Source of the DNA: CALMJB01 sp963977945
GTDB taxonomy: Bacteria > Actinomycetota > Actinomycetes > Nanopelagicales > Nanopelagicaceae
Length of the DNA: 11,020 nt
Assembly (NCBI GenBank): GCA_963977945.1
Contig: CAXBQO010000030.1
Span: forward strand, 1-11,020
Reading direction: 5' to 3'
Part shown: one piece after another, positions 1 through 6,974 of the stretch
Numbering within the stretch: position 1 is the first letter of the stretch
How the letters are laid out: every line of letters starts with the position of its first letter
Made by a program: the position numbers and the translations under genes
Notes under the pieces: model-generated
Databases searched by the model: none
What the model saw: only the letters and a program-made list of their open reading frames with translations
Told to the model about the DNA's origin: nothing

Positions 1-1116
1 AAATAAGTTATTAATTGTCGATTGACCATCTAGATCAACTAAAACTCCTCCAGATGCATAATGTGAAGCGGGAGCGACTGGAATTTTTTCAGAGTTTGGA
101 TTTATGCCGCGATTTATACAAGATTGATAAATATTTGGAAATCTCTTGGCAAAATCTTTGATGTTGGTTGCATCTAACCAAACATAAGGTTTTCCAGTTT
201 TTTGCATTTGGTTAAAGATCTCTTTTGCCACAATATCTCTTGGAGCTAAATCTGATTGCGGATGTTTTCCAACCATAAATTGCTCACCTTCATCATTAAA
301 AAGAACTGCGCCTTCACCACGAACCGCTTCACTTATTAATGGTTGTTGACCACGATGAGCTAAATCTTGATACAAAACAGTTGGATGAAATTGCACAAAC
401 TCAACATCACTAACCTGCGCACCAGCGCGAATCGCAAGTGCTACGCCATCTCCGGTTGATACCGCGGGATTAGTAGTTTGTGAATAAACCTGACCTAAAC
501 CACCAGTTGCAATTACAACTGCTCGTGCAAGTGCTTGGCCAACACCATCTCTTGAACCTTCACCAATTACATGCAAAATCACACCGCAAGCTGCGCCCGC
601 TTTGTTTTTAAGTAAATCAATTACTAATGCATGTTCAATAATTTCTATGCCGCTATCTTTTTTAACTGCGGCAAGCAAAGCCCGAGAAACCTCAGCTCCG
701 GTTGCATCGCCACCGGCGTGCAAAATTCGATTTCTTAAATGGCCACCTTCTCTAGTTAGTGCCATTTCACCAGTTTCAGATTTATCAAATACCGCACCGC
801 GAGCAATAAGTTTTCTAACCGCTTCTGGACCTTCAGTAACTAATACTTCAACCGCTGAAAGATCACACAATCCTGCGCCGGCAATTAAAGTGTCTTGCTT
901 ATGTTGCTCTGGACTATCGCCCGGTCCAAGTGCAGCTGCGATTCCACCTTGTGCCCATTTGGTTGAACCTTCATCTATGTATGACTTGGTAACCAACAAC
1001 ACCGAAAGATTTTGAGCACGAATATTTAGGGCAGTTGTTAAACCTGCGACGCCAGAACCAATGACAATTACATCGGCTTTAATCTGCCAGCCAGGCTTTC
1101 CGGTCAAGAGTTTCAT
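1..1116 (-). CDS. nadB: L-aspartate oxidase NadB, C-terminal part cut off by window edge
   Basis: This flavoenzyme oxidises L-aspartate to iminoaspartate, the first step of de novo NAD synthesis, and acts with quinolinate synthase NadA. The frame is open from an ATG at 1116 to base 1, giving 372 residues; the family is usually about 500-560, so the C-terminal helical part lies outside. An FAD-binding GSGVAG motif is at residues 20-25 behind a short beta strand (VIVI). Family motifs follow: KWAQGGIAAA, GGH near the flavin-binding region, EFVQFHPT, EAVRGEGA, DLAPRD and HYASGG near the right end of the fragment. The Arg of EAVRGEGA corresponds to a substrate-binding Arg of the family. The ATG overlaps the panC stop by four bases (ATGA), and no clear Shine-Dalgarno precedes it, so coupling to panC is likely. 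Succinate dehydrogenase or fumarate reductase flavoprotein is the main alternative, but the motif set and the panC neighbour favour NadB. Confidence 0.95.
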   Translation of the reverse strand, partial: MKLLTGKPGWQIKADVIVIGSGVAGLTTALNIRAQNLSVLLVTKSYIDEGSTKWAQGGIAAALGPGDSPEQHKQDTLIAGAGLCDLSAVEVLVTEGPEAVRKLIARGAVFDKSETGEMALTREGGHLRNRILHAGGDATGAEVSRALLAAVKKDSGIEIIEHALVIDLLKNKAGAACGVILHVIGEGSRDGVGQALARAVVIATGGLGQVYSQTTNPAVSTGDGVALAIRAGAQVSDVEFVQFHPTVLYQDLAHRGQQPLISEAVRGEGAVLFNDEGEQFMVGKHPQSDLAPRDIVAKEIFNQMQKTGKPYVWLDATNIKDFAKRFPNIYQSCINRGINPNSEKIPVAPASHYASGGVLVDLDGQSTINNLF

Positions 1117-1949
1117 TTGCCAGTGCCAACCCAATTTTTCACAGGGGTATTGTCAATCAAACGCACGCCTTCTACCCAACCGGCAATAAGAATCCGCACC
1201 TTTTCACTCTCATTTGTCGCTGGCAACAAAGTTTTTTCATCAATGGCGATTAAATAATCTAATTTAAAATTTGGTTCACTTTTTAGTATTTCTTGCATTG
1301 CCGAAATATCTCCACTCGCTGCACCAGTTATCAAACTTCTTGAAATAACCAACGCCGCTTTTCGGCCAGCATTTGATAACCGAACATTTCGAGATGAAAG
1401 CGCTAACCCATCTATATCTCTAATCAAGGGCGCCGCTATTACTGTTACAGGGATATTATTTTGCTCAACATAATTTTTAATAAGAAATAATTGTTGGAAA
1501 TCTTTTTCACCAAAAATTGCATACTTTGGTTTAACCAGTTCAAACAATCTATTCACAACCGTTAACACCCCATCAAAATGGCCGGTACGACTTTTACCTT
1601 CATACAGATTGCCAACTTCGCCGGCTGAAATTAACGGTAGTTTTGTGGGGTAAATTTCATTTGCAGATGGTGCAAAAACCGCGCTCACCCCAATTGAACT
1701 TAATTTTTCAATATCACTTTGTAATTGCTTCGGATATTTTTCTAAATCACTTTGATTTTCAAACTGCAGCGGGTTTACAAAAATACTCACTAAAACGTCT
1801 GGGTGAAATTTTTTCGCAACTTCGATCAACGAGAGATGTCCGTCATGTAATGCCCCCATCGTGGGAACGAAACATTGATAACGACCTGGCTGCAGGTCGG
1901 AGATACTCTCAATCAAATTAATATTTGATTTAAATTCGTATGTTTTCAA
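1113..1949 (-). CDS. panC: Pantothenate synthetase (pantoate--beta-alanine ligase) PanC
   Basis: This cytosolic enzyme joins pantoate and beta-alanine using ATP, through a pantoyl-adenylate intermediate, to make pantothenate for coenzyme A. The 278-residue length is normal. The nucleotidyltransferase signature PTMGALHDGH is at residues 29-38 (HDGH is the HIGH-type element). It is followed by SIFVNPLQF (55-63), GEKDFQQ (147-153) and SSRN (185-188), all family ATP- or pantoate-binding motifs. The start is a TTG at 1949. It puts the signature at the usual distance from the N-terminus and has a GGAG five bases upstream; the first in-frame ATG lies inside the signature and would remove it. The gene begins 29 bases after folK and its TGA overlaps the nadB ATG. 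PanB and PanD, which supply the two substrates, are not in this window. Confidence 0.97.
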   Translation of the reverse strand: MKTYEFKSNINLIESISDLQPGRYQCFVPTMGALHDGHLSLIEVAKKFHPDVLVSIFVNPLQFENQSDLEKYPKQLQSDIEKLSSIGVSAVFAPSANEIYPTKLPLISAGEVGNLYEGKSRTGHFDGVLTVVNRLFELVKPKYAIFGEKDFQQLFLIKNYVEQNNIPVTVIAAPLIRDIDGLALSSRNVRLSNAGRKAALVISRSLITGAASGDISAMQEILKSEPNFKLDYLIAIDEKTLLPATNESEKVRILIAGWVEGVRLIDNTPVKNWVGTGK

Positions 1950-1954
1950 ATTGG

Positions 1955-1966
1955 CTCCAGTCCTTT
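1955..1966 (-). promoter_or_regulatory. Ribosome binding site supporting the TTG start of panC
   Basis: In the folK-panC gap the minus strand reads AAAGGACTGGAG. The GGAG (1955-1958) is five bases before the TTG codon, a normal spacing, and the AAAGGA (1961-1966) is eleven bases away. This is the only good Shine-Dalgarno in the fol-pan-nad part of the cluster and it decides the unusual TTG start. Confidence 0.6.
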
Positions 1967-1978
1967 CCGGGTACCGGG

Positions 1979-2416
1979 CTAGATGAGAAGTTTAATCGCT
2001 CCTTTGCCAGGGATTTCACCATCAGGATCTATCTCTAGCCACGGCTTAAGCACAAAATCTCTTTGAAAAGCAAGTGGATGTGGAACCTTCAACTGTTTAG
2101 TATCAATTTGATTATCACCAAAAATAATTAAATCTAAATCAATAGTTCGCGCTGCCCATTTGGTTCCATTTCGAACTCTGCCAAGGTTAGTTTCAATTTC
2201 TTGCATCTTTTTTAATAAATTTTCAGCATCAAGTTGGGTATCACCAATTAATACCGCATTTAAATAATTTGGTTGGGCGATTTCGCTGACTGGTTCAGTT
2301 TCGATTTTTGATGAGACTTTTAAAACTGTTATGACTTGAGAAAGTTGCGCTACCGCTTGGTCTATATAAGAAGTGCGATCTCCTAAATTACTTCCGAGTG
2401 CAATTACAACTTTCAT
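1979..2416 (-). CDS. folK: 6-hydroxymethyl-7,8-dihydropterin pyrophosphokinase FolK
   Basis: FolK transfers pyrophosphate from ATP to 6-hydroxymethyl-7,8-dihydropterin, producing the activated substrate for FolP. The 145 residues match a short single-domain HPPK. Visible motifs are ALGSNLGDR at residues 6-14, QPNYLNAV (48-55), RTIDLDLIIFG (90-100) and PHPLAFQRDFVLKPW (112-126). In the third motif Asp93 and Asp95 correspond to the two magnesium-binding aspartates of the family. The ATG at 2416 shares ATGA with the folB stop, and no Shine-Dalgarno is apparent, so reinitiation after folB translation is likely. It is the last of four consecutive fol genes. FolB and FolK are fused in some bacteria; here they are separate overlapping genes in different frames. 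Confidence 0.96.
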   Translation of the reverse strand: MKVVIALGSNLGDRTSYIDQAVAQLSQVITVLKVSSKIETEPVSEIAQPNYLNAVLIGDTQLDAENLLKKMQEIETNLGRVRNGTKWAARTIDLDLIIFGDNQIDTKQLKVPHPLAFQRDFVLKPWLEIDPDGEIPGKGAIKLLI

Positions 2417-2769
2417 CGCTTTTTTATAACAGTTACTGAGATATCTTTAAAAGTAATTGCGATTGGTGCCCACGGTTTATGAACAGTGATTTGAACTTCG
2501 GTAACTAGTTTAAAATCTTTTAAAATTCTTGCGCCAATTTGATCAGCTAGATGTTCAATCAGATTTCTACTTTTGCCACCAACTTCTTCATTTACTAAAT
2601 CAATTAGCTTTGAGTAATCAACTACCGATTTAATATCGTCTTTTTTTACATTACCTTTTACTTTCAAACTTAAATCCACCACAAATTTTTGGCCATTTTT
2701 CTTTTCGCTAGGCAACACACCGTGAAAACCTTTTACCGATATCCCAGAGATTTGAATTTGATAACTCAT
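2413..2769 (-). CDS. folB: Dihydroneopterin aldolase FolB
   Basis: FolB cleaves 7,8-dihydroneopterin to 6-hydroxymethyl-7,8-dihydropterin and glycolaldehyde in the folate pathway. At 118 residues it has normal length. The family's active-site pattern is complete: HGVLPSE with Glu22, VDY with Tyr52, LIEHLA with Glu72, and HKPWAPI with Lys98 as the catalytic lysine position. The ATG at 2769 overlaps the folP stop as ATGA, and its own TGA overlaps the folK start in the same way, so it sits in a chain of three coupled genes. No Shine-Dalgarno is visible before it. The family also contains epimerases and related FolX-type enzymes, but the context between folP and folK makes the aldolase call secure. 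Confidence 0.96.
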   Translation of the reverse strand: MSYQIQISGISVKGFHGVLPSEKKNGQKFVVDLSLKVKGNVKKDDIKSVVDYSKLIDLVNEEVGGKSRNLIEHLADQIGARILKDFKLVTEVQITVHKPWAPIAITFKDISVTVIKKR

Positions 2770-3563
2770 TTTTCTAATTCGCCCACCACTGCAATTGCAT
2801 CACGATGAGCTTTCACTGCATGAGTGCGCACCCCCCAAACGCCCAGTCGAGCAAGTTCATATGTCAGAGCAATTGTCGCCGCTTCTCGATCATCTGGATC
2901 GTTTGCGCCTATTAATTCTCCTAAAAATCTTTTCCGAGAAACCCCTACTAGTAATGGAAAACCAAGCATCTGCAGCCGAGAAATATTTCTCAGGATTTCC
3001 CAATTATGTTCTGGTAATTTTGCAAAACCAATACCTGGATCAAGAATTATTTGTTCTGGCGAAACTTTTTGATTTAGTAAATCAGTCACTCTTGAGTCAA
3101 GTTCATTCTTTACTTCTTTGACAACATCTTCGTACTTCGCACTTTCCTGCATATTTTCAGAGTGGCCGCGCCAGTGCATACATACATATTGAACACTTGG
3201 GTTTCTGGCAATCAATTTAGCCATATTCTCATCGGCTAATCCACCGCTAACATCATTTACATATTTAGCTCCGGCACCGATTGCCGCTTCGGCAGTTTTT
3301 GCTCTCATCGTATCCACGCTGACATTCGCGCCAAGTGAAACTAATTCGGTAACTACTGGTACTACTCGATCAATTTCATCTTGTTCTGAAACCCGTTTTG
3401 CTCCAGGCCTGGTCGATTCTCCACCAACATCAATTACATCTACTCCCTCAGAGATCATTTCTTTTGCCCGTTCGATTGCTTGATCGAATGTAAAAAATTT
3501 TCCACCATCTGCGAAGGAATCGGGAGTTACATTTAATATTCCCATAACCAAAGTACGTTCCAT
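2766..3563 (-). CDS. folP: Dihydropteroate synthase FolP
   Basis: FolP condenses hydroxymethyl-dihydropterin pyrophosphate with p-aminobenzoate to form dihydropteroate; it is the target of sulfonamides. The 265 residues form a TIM-barrel enzyme of usual length. Motifs in order are NVTPDSFADGG from residue 11, DVGGESTRPGA (45-55), SVDT (82-85), NDVSGG (103-108), LDPGIGF (174-180), GVSRKRFLG (207-215) with Lys211, and RTHAV (246-250) near the C-terminus. All the classic pterin and phosphate contacts appear present, so it looks like an active FolP1-type enzyme rather than a degenerate FolP2 paralogue. The ATG at 3563 follows the folE TAA after six T bases on the coding strand and lacks a Shine-Dalgarno. 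A second ATG at codon 7 would cut close to the first barrel strand and is less likely. Confidence 0.96.
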   Translation of the reverse strand: MERTLVMGILNVTPDSFADGGKFFTFDQAIERAKEMISEGVDVIDVGGESTRPGAKRVSEQDEIDRVVPVVTELVSLGANVSVDTMRAKTAEAAIGAGAKYVNDVSGGLADENMAKLIARNPSVQYVCMHWRGHSENMQESAKYEDVVKEVKNELDSRVTDLLNQKVSPEQIILDPGIGFAKLPEHNWEILRNISRLQMLGFPLLVGVSRKRFLGELIGANDPDDREAATIALTYELARLGVWGVRTHAVKAHRDAIAVVGELEK

Positions 3564-3569
3564 AAAAAA

Positions 3570-4193
3570 TTACTTATCGTTGAAATTTATTAATGATATT
3601 GCTTCGGCGCGAGTGGCTGGATTTAATAACTGGCCACGAACTGCGCTGGTTGTTGTGCGTGCTTGTGATTTTTTTACCCCACGCATAGACATACACAAAT
3701 GTTCGCAATCGATAATCACAATCACTCCACCTGGTTGCAAAATTTCAACCAAAGCATCGGCTATTTGAGAGGTTAACCGCTCTTGCACTTGCGGTCTTCT
3801 GGCATACATATCTACCAAACGCGCAATCTTTGAAAGCCCAGTAATTCTTCCGCTCTCTCCTGGAATGTAACCGACATGAGCTACTCCATGAAAAGGTGTT
3901 AAATGATGCTCGCAATGTGAAAAGACTTCAATGTCTCTAACAATCACCAACTCTCGATGGCCAATATCAAAAGTGGTGGTAAGAATTTCACTCGGCTTTT
4001 GTCTTAATCCTGCAAAATTTTCATAAAATGATTGCGCCACTCGTTTTGGCGTATCTTTTAAGCCCTCACGCGTTGGATCTTCACCAATTGCTATCAATAA
4101 ATCCCGAATTGCTTGTTCGGCTTTAGAAAAATCAAATTCGTTTTTAGCCCCGCCATCATTTGGCCCCATTGCTACTGGATTAATTTGGCCCAT
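3570..4193 (-). CDS. folE: GTP cyclohydrolase I FolE
   Basis: FolE converts GTP to 7,8-dihydroneopterin triphosphate and formate, the entry step of folate synthesis. The 207 residues match the usual type I enzyme, which forms decamers. The zinc ligands are present: Cys94 and His97 in SHCEHHLTPF and Cys167 in CEHLCMSM. Other family motifs are GLKDTPKRVA (44-53), SKIARLVDMYARR (121-133), QERLTSQIADAL (137-148) and TSAVRG (182-187). This is the zinc-binding FolE1 form, not the FolE2 (type IB) family. The ATG at 4193 follows the ftsH stop by twelve bases with no recognisable Shine-Dalgarno. A second ATG at codon 9 also lacks one, so the exact start is less certain than the function. The phosphatase needed between FolE and FolB is not encoded here. 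Confidence 0.96.
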   Translation of the reverse strand: MGQINPVAMGPNDGGAKNEFDFSKAEQAIRDLLIAIGEDPTREGLKDTPKRVAQSFYENFAGLRQKPSEILTTTFDIGHRELVIVRDIEVFSHCEHHLTPFHGVAHVGYIPGESGRITGLSKIARLVDMYARRPQVQERLTSQIADALVEILQPGGVIVIIDCEHLCMSMRGVKKSQARTTTSAVRGQLLNPATRAEAISLINFNDK

Positions 4194-4205
4194 ATCAAAA
4201 CTAAA

Positions 4206-6323
4206 TTACTCTGGATCTTTTTTAGTGGAAGTTTTCTTTGCCGCTTTTTCTTTTGCGGCGCCATTTAAATTCGCCGGTTTTAAATCAACTGGCGGAATAT
4301 CAGATGGAGTTCGGCGAGCAGAACCAGTCCAAGCAGGTCGCGGTTTAATTTTTTTCACTTTTGCAAATATTTTTTCAATTTCTTCTTTATTTAAAGTTTC
4401 TTTTTCCAAAAGTATTTCTACTAAATTATCTAAAACGGCTCGGTTTGCAACCAAAATATCAAAAGCTTCTTGGTGAGCATTTTCAATTAATGCTCTTATT
4501 TCAGCATCAACTACTGCAGCCACATCTTCAGAGTAATCTCGTTGATGTCCATAATCTCTACCTAGAAATGGTTGGGAATCGCTTACTCCCAATTTAATTG
4601 CACCAAGTCGTTGCGTCATTCCATATTGAGTAACCATTGCACGCGCCAAATTTGTTGCTTTTTCAATGTCATTTGATGCTCCAGTAGTTGGATCATGAAA
4701 GACCAACTCCTCTGCCGCTCGTCCACCCATTGTGTAAGCCAACTGATCTAACATTTGATTTCTAGTTACCGCGTAACGATCTTCGTCAGGTAAAACCATC
4801 GTGTATCCCAATGCTCGACCCCGCGGCATGATTGTAATTTTGTGAACCGGATCAGTATGCGGCAGCGCATCTGCAACTAACGCGTGACCGCCTTCGTGAT
4901 AAGCGGTAATACGTCTTTCCTCTTCTGTCATTAGTCGAGTCGCGCGTTGTGGGCCAGCCATTACTCGATCAATTGCTTCATCTAAATCTGAACTTGAAAC
5001 TACTTTTCGATTTTGTCTTGCAGCTAGCAACGCTGCTTCATTTAATACATTTGCAAGATCTGCACCGGTAAATCCGGGAGTTCGTTTTGCAAATGATGAA
5101 AGATCTACCTCTTTTGCAATTGGTTTATTTTTTGCATGTACTGCCAAAATTGCAGATCTGCCCTTTAAGTCTGGACGATCAACTGGAATCTGCCTATCAA
5201 ATCTGCCCGGACGCAATAACGCTGGATCTAAAACATCTGGTCTGTTTGTAGCTGCGATCATAATTACTTGTCCGTTTGCTTCAAAGCCATCCATCTCAAC
5301 AAGTAATTGATTTAAAGTTTGTTCACGCTCATCATGTCCGCCACCTAAACCTGCACCGCGTTGTCTACCAACTGCATCAATTTCATCGACAAAAACAATT
5401 GCGGGCGCATTTGCTTTTGCCTGCAAAAATAAATCTCGAACGCGGGCTGCGCCAACACCAACAAACATTTCCACAAACTCAGAACCTGAAATTGAGTAGA
5501 ACGGAACATTTGCTTCGCCAGCAACAGCTCGTGCCAATAAAGTTTTTCCAGTACCTGGTGGTCCGTACAACAAAACGCCTTTTGGAATTTTTGCGCCAAT
5601 TGCTTGATATTTTGCTGGGTCAGATAAGAAATCTTTTATTTCGCGAAGCTCAGCTACCGCTTCATCTGCGCCAGCCACATCGGCAAAAGTATTTTTTGGC
5701 ATCTCTTTAGTTTGTAATTTTGCCCGCGATCTACCAAATGAAAATACCCGATTACCTTGAGCGCCTCCGGTAAACATCAAAAGCAAGAAAATGATTAATA
5801 GAATCGGTAGCACACTTAAAATCAATGAAACAAAGAAGTTCTGAGTTGGAACCGTTACATTCCAATCGGTTTCAGGTGGATTGCTTGTAAGTAATGAGAC
5901 CAATACAGGTTCTTGCCCACTTACATATGAAGCTTCAAGTTTTGCCGAACCTTTTACAAACTCACCACTTTTTAGAACTACTCGAATCTTTTGATCTCTA
6001 TCAACGATGACAGCAGATTTAACTTTGTCAGTTGAAATTAATTCAATAATTTTTGAGGTCGAAACTTTTTCAAATTGCTGACCAGATGCTGAAATCTGAC
6101 CAAATACGCTCACTAAAATTAAAGCAGCAATAATCCAAAAAAGTGGGCCGCGAAAAATTCTACGAGCCTTGGTTTGTTTGCCAGTTTGTTTATTTACTTT
6201 TGGCAACTTAATCGAGCTTGGCAATTTGATTTGTTTTTTAGTCTCTTGCTTTTTGGACTGACTACCAGACTCTTTTTCGGCAGGCTTTTCTGGCGCTTTT
6301 GTGGAATCTTTCTTTTCCGACAC
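4206..6323 (-). CDS. ftsH: ATP-dependent zinc metalloprotease FtsH
   Basis: FtsH is a membrane-anchored AAA+ protease that extracts and degrades misfolded membrane proteins and some regulators. The 705 residues show a basic N-terminal tail (1-56), a first membrane segment (about 60-78), an extracytoplasmic domain, and a second membrane segment (about 163-186). The AAA+ module has Walker A GPPGTGKT (254-261), Walker B IVFVDE (309-314) and the second region of homology with RPGRFDR (371-377). The protease domain has HEGGH (476-480), with Asp552 in SNDIEKAT as the likely third zinc ligand. The GTG at 6323 has AGGTAGG five bases upstream. The gene heads the folE-folP-folB-folK run, as in mycobacteria. 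The lysine-rich N- and C-terminal tails are the unusual parts; the core is standard and looks active. Confidence 0.97.
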   Translation of the reverse strand: MSEKKDSTKAPEKPAEKESGSQSKKQETKKQIKLPSSIKLPKVNKQTGKQTKARRIFRGPLFWIIAALILVSVFGQISASGQQFEKVSTSKIIELISTDKVKSAVIVDRDQKIRVVLKSGEFVKGSAKLEASYVSGQEPVLVSLLTSNPPETDWNVTVPTQNFFVSLILSVLPILLIIFLLLMFTGGAQGNRVFSFGRSRAKLQTKEMPKNTFADVAGADEAVAELREIKDFLSDPAKYQAIGAKIPKGVLLYGPPGTGKTLLARAVAGEANVPFYSISGSEFVEMFVGVGAARVRDLFLQAKANAPAIVFVDEIDAVGRQRGAGLGGGHDEREQTLNQLLVEMDGFEANGQVIMIAATNRPDVLDPALLRPGRFDRQIPVDRPDLKGRSAILAVHAKNKPIAKEVDLSSFAKRTPGFTGADLANVLNEAALLAARQNRKVVSSSDLDEAIDRVMAGPQRATRLMTEEERRITAYHEGGHALVADALPHTDPVHKITIMPRGRALGYTMVLPDEDRYAVTRNQMLDQLAYTMGGRAAEELVFHDPTTGASNDIEKATNLARAMVTQYGMTQRLGAIKLGVSDSQPFLGRDYGHQRDYSEDVAAVVDAEIRALIENAHQEAFDILVANRAVLDNLVEILLEKETLNKEEIEKIFAKVKKIKPRPAWTGSARRTPSDIPPVDLKPANLNGAAKEKAAKKTSTKKDPE

Positions 6324-6328
6324 CGATA

Positions 6329-6335
6329 CCTACCT
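6329..6335 (-). promoter_or_regulatory. Ribosome binding site of ftsH
   Basis: The minus strand reads AGGTAGG here, five bases before the GTG at 6323. This spacing supports GTG as the true start and therefore supports translation of the long basic N-terminal tail. Confidence 0.6.
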
Positions 6336-6359
6336 ATTTCTAAATAATTTTTATTAACT

Positions 6360-6375
6360 CTGCGTACTAGCGCAG
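6360..6375 (-). repeat. Small inverted repeat in the hpt-ftsH gap
   Basis: The 68-base gap 6324-6391 holds a 5-base perfect inverted repeat, CTGCG and CGCAG, around a six-base loop (CTAGTA on the minus strand). It is followed on the coding strand by A/T-rich sequence without a clean T run. It could be a weak hairpin, part of an operator, or chance. The gap also has A/T-rich hexamers such as TAATAA that could serve as a -10 element, but I cannot pick a convincing promoter. Confidence 0.35.
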
Positions 6376-6391
6376 TTTGTAATTTAAGGGC

Positions 6392-6943
6392 TTAAGAATA
6401 AAGGTGTTTTGAGAGAACGCCAATAAAAGGAAGATTCCGATACTTTTCATTGAAATCTAAGCCATAACCGACCACAAACTCTGATGGAATATCAAAGCCA
6501 ACGTATTTTGGATTCACCGGCACTTTTGCGGCATCAGGTTTTCTTAACACCGTCAAAATACTTACCGATTTGGCACCACGAGAAGTTAAATTTTCAGTAA
6601 GCCACGAAAGAGTTAAACCAGTATCTAAAATATCTTCAATAATTAAAACTTCACGATTTAAAATATCTTTATCTAAATCCTTCAATATTCTCACCACACC
6701 ACTTGATTGGGTGCCAGCACCATAAGAGGAAACTGCCATCCAATCCATTTCAATATGACGTTGTAAGTGGCGTGAAAAATCTGCCATCGCCATAACTGCA
6801 CCCTTTAAAACTCCAACCAACAATAAATCTCTGCCTTCGTAATCTTTTTCTACTTGCGCAGCCAACTCTTTTAACCGTTTTTGAATTTGTTCTTCAGTAA
6901 CAACAATCTTTTCAATATCACTTGGAATTTTGGAGAGCTCCAC
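6392..6943 (-). CDS. hpt: Hypoxanthine phosphoribosyltransferase
   Basis: This cytosolic salvage enzyme makes IMP (and usually GMP) from hypoxanthine or guanine and PRPP. The 183 residues are normal. Visible are LKGAV (46-50, a pyrophosphate-binding loop), SSYGAGTQSSG (72-82, the flexible loop), the PRPP-binding signature VLIIEDILDTGLTL (99-112) with the Glu-Asp pair at 103-104, and VGYGLD (168-173) plus YRNLPFIG near the C-terminus. The start is GTG at 6943, directly preceded by an in-frame TAA, so the frame cannot extend further upstream. The purine-binding motifs rule out a generic PRTase or PyrR regulator. Placement between tilS and ftsH is a widely conserved order in Gram-positive bacteria. 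Confidence 0.96.
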   Translation of the reverse strand: MELSKIPSDIEKIVVTEEQIQKRLKELAAQVEKDYEGRDLLLVGVLKGAVMAMADFSRHLQRHIEMDWMAVSSYGAGTQSSGVVRILKDLDKDILNREVLIIEDILDTGLTLSWLTENLTSRGAKSVSILTVLRKPDAAKVPVNPKYVGFDIPSEFVVGYGLDFNEKYRNLPFIGVLSKHLYS

Positions 6944-6954
6944 TTAAATTAATT

Positions 6955-6964
6955 TCACCCCTCT
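6955..6964 (-). promoter_or_regulatory. Shine-Dalgarno-like sequence before hpt
   Basis: In the 31-base tilS-hpt gap the minus strand reads AGAGGGGTGA, a good match to the anti-Shine-Dalgarno complement. It lies eleven bases before the GTG start, longer than ideal, but the in-frame stop just before that GTG leaves no upstream alternative. Confidence 0.45.
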
Positions 6965-6974
6965 AAGTTGATGG

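Noticed and set aside
602..1015. 137-residue plus-strand open frame inside nadB
   Set aside because: It is antisense to a well-conserved nadB frame, has no family motifs, and its Ser/Pro/Ala composition is what the opposite strand would give.
1968..1979. GC-rich CCGGGTACCGGG patch after folK as a terminator or operator
   Set aside because: The true palindrome is only six bases (GGTACC), there is no T run, and the sequence lies just upstream of the panC ribosome binding site.
5276..5710. His/Gln/Leu-rich plus-strand open frame opposite the FtsH AAA+ domain
   Set aside because: It covers the most conserved part of ftsH and has no recognisable domain; it is a coding-strand shadow.
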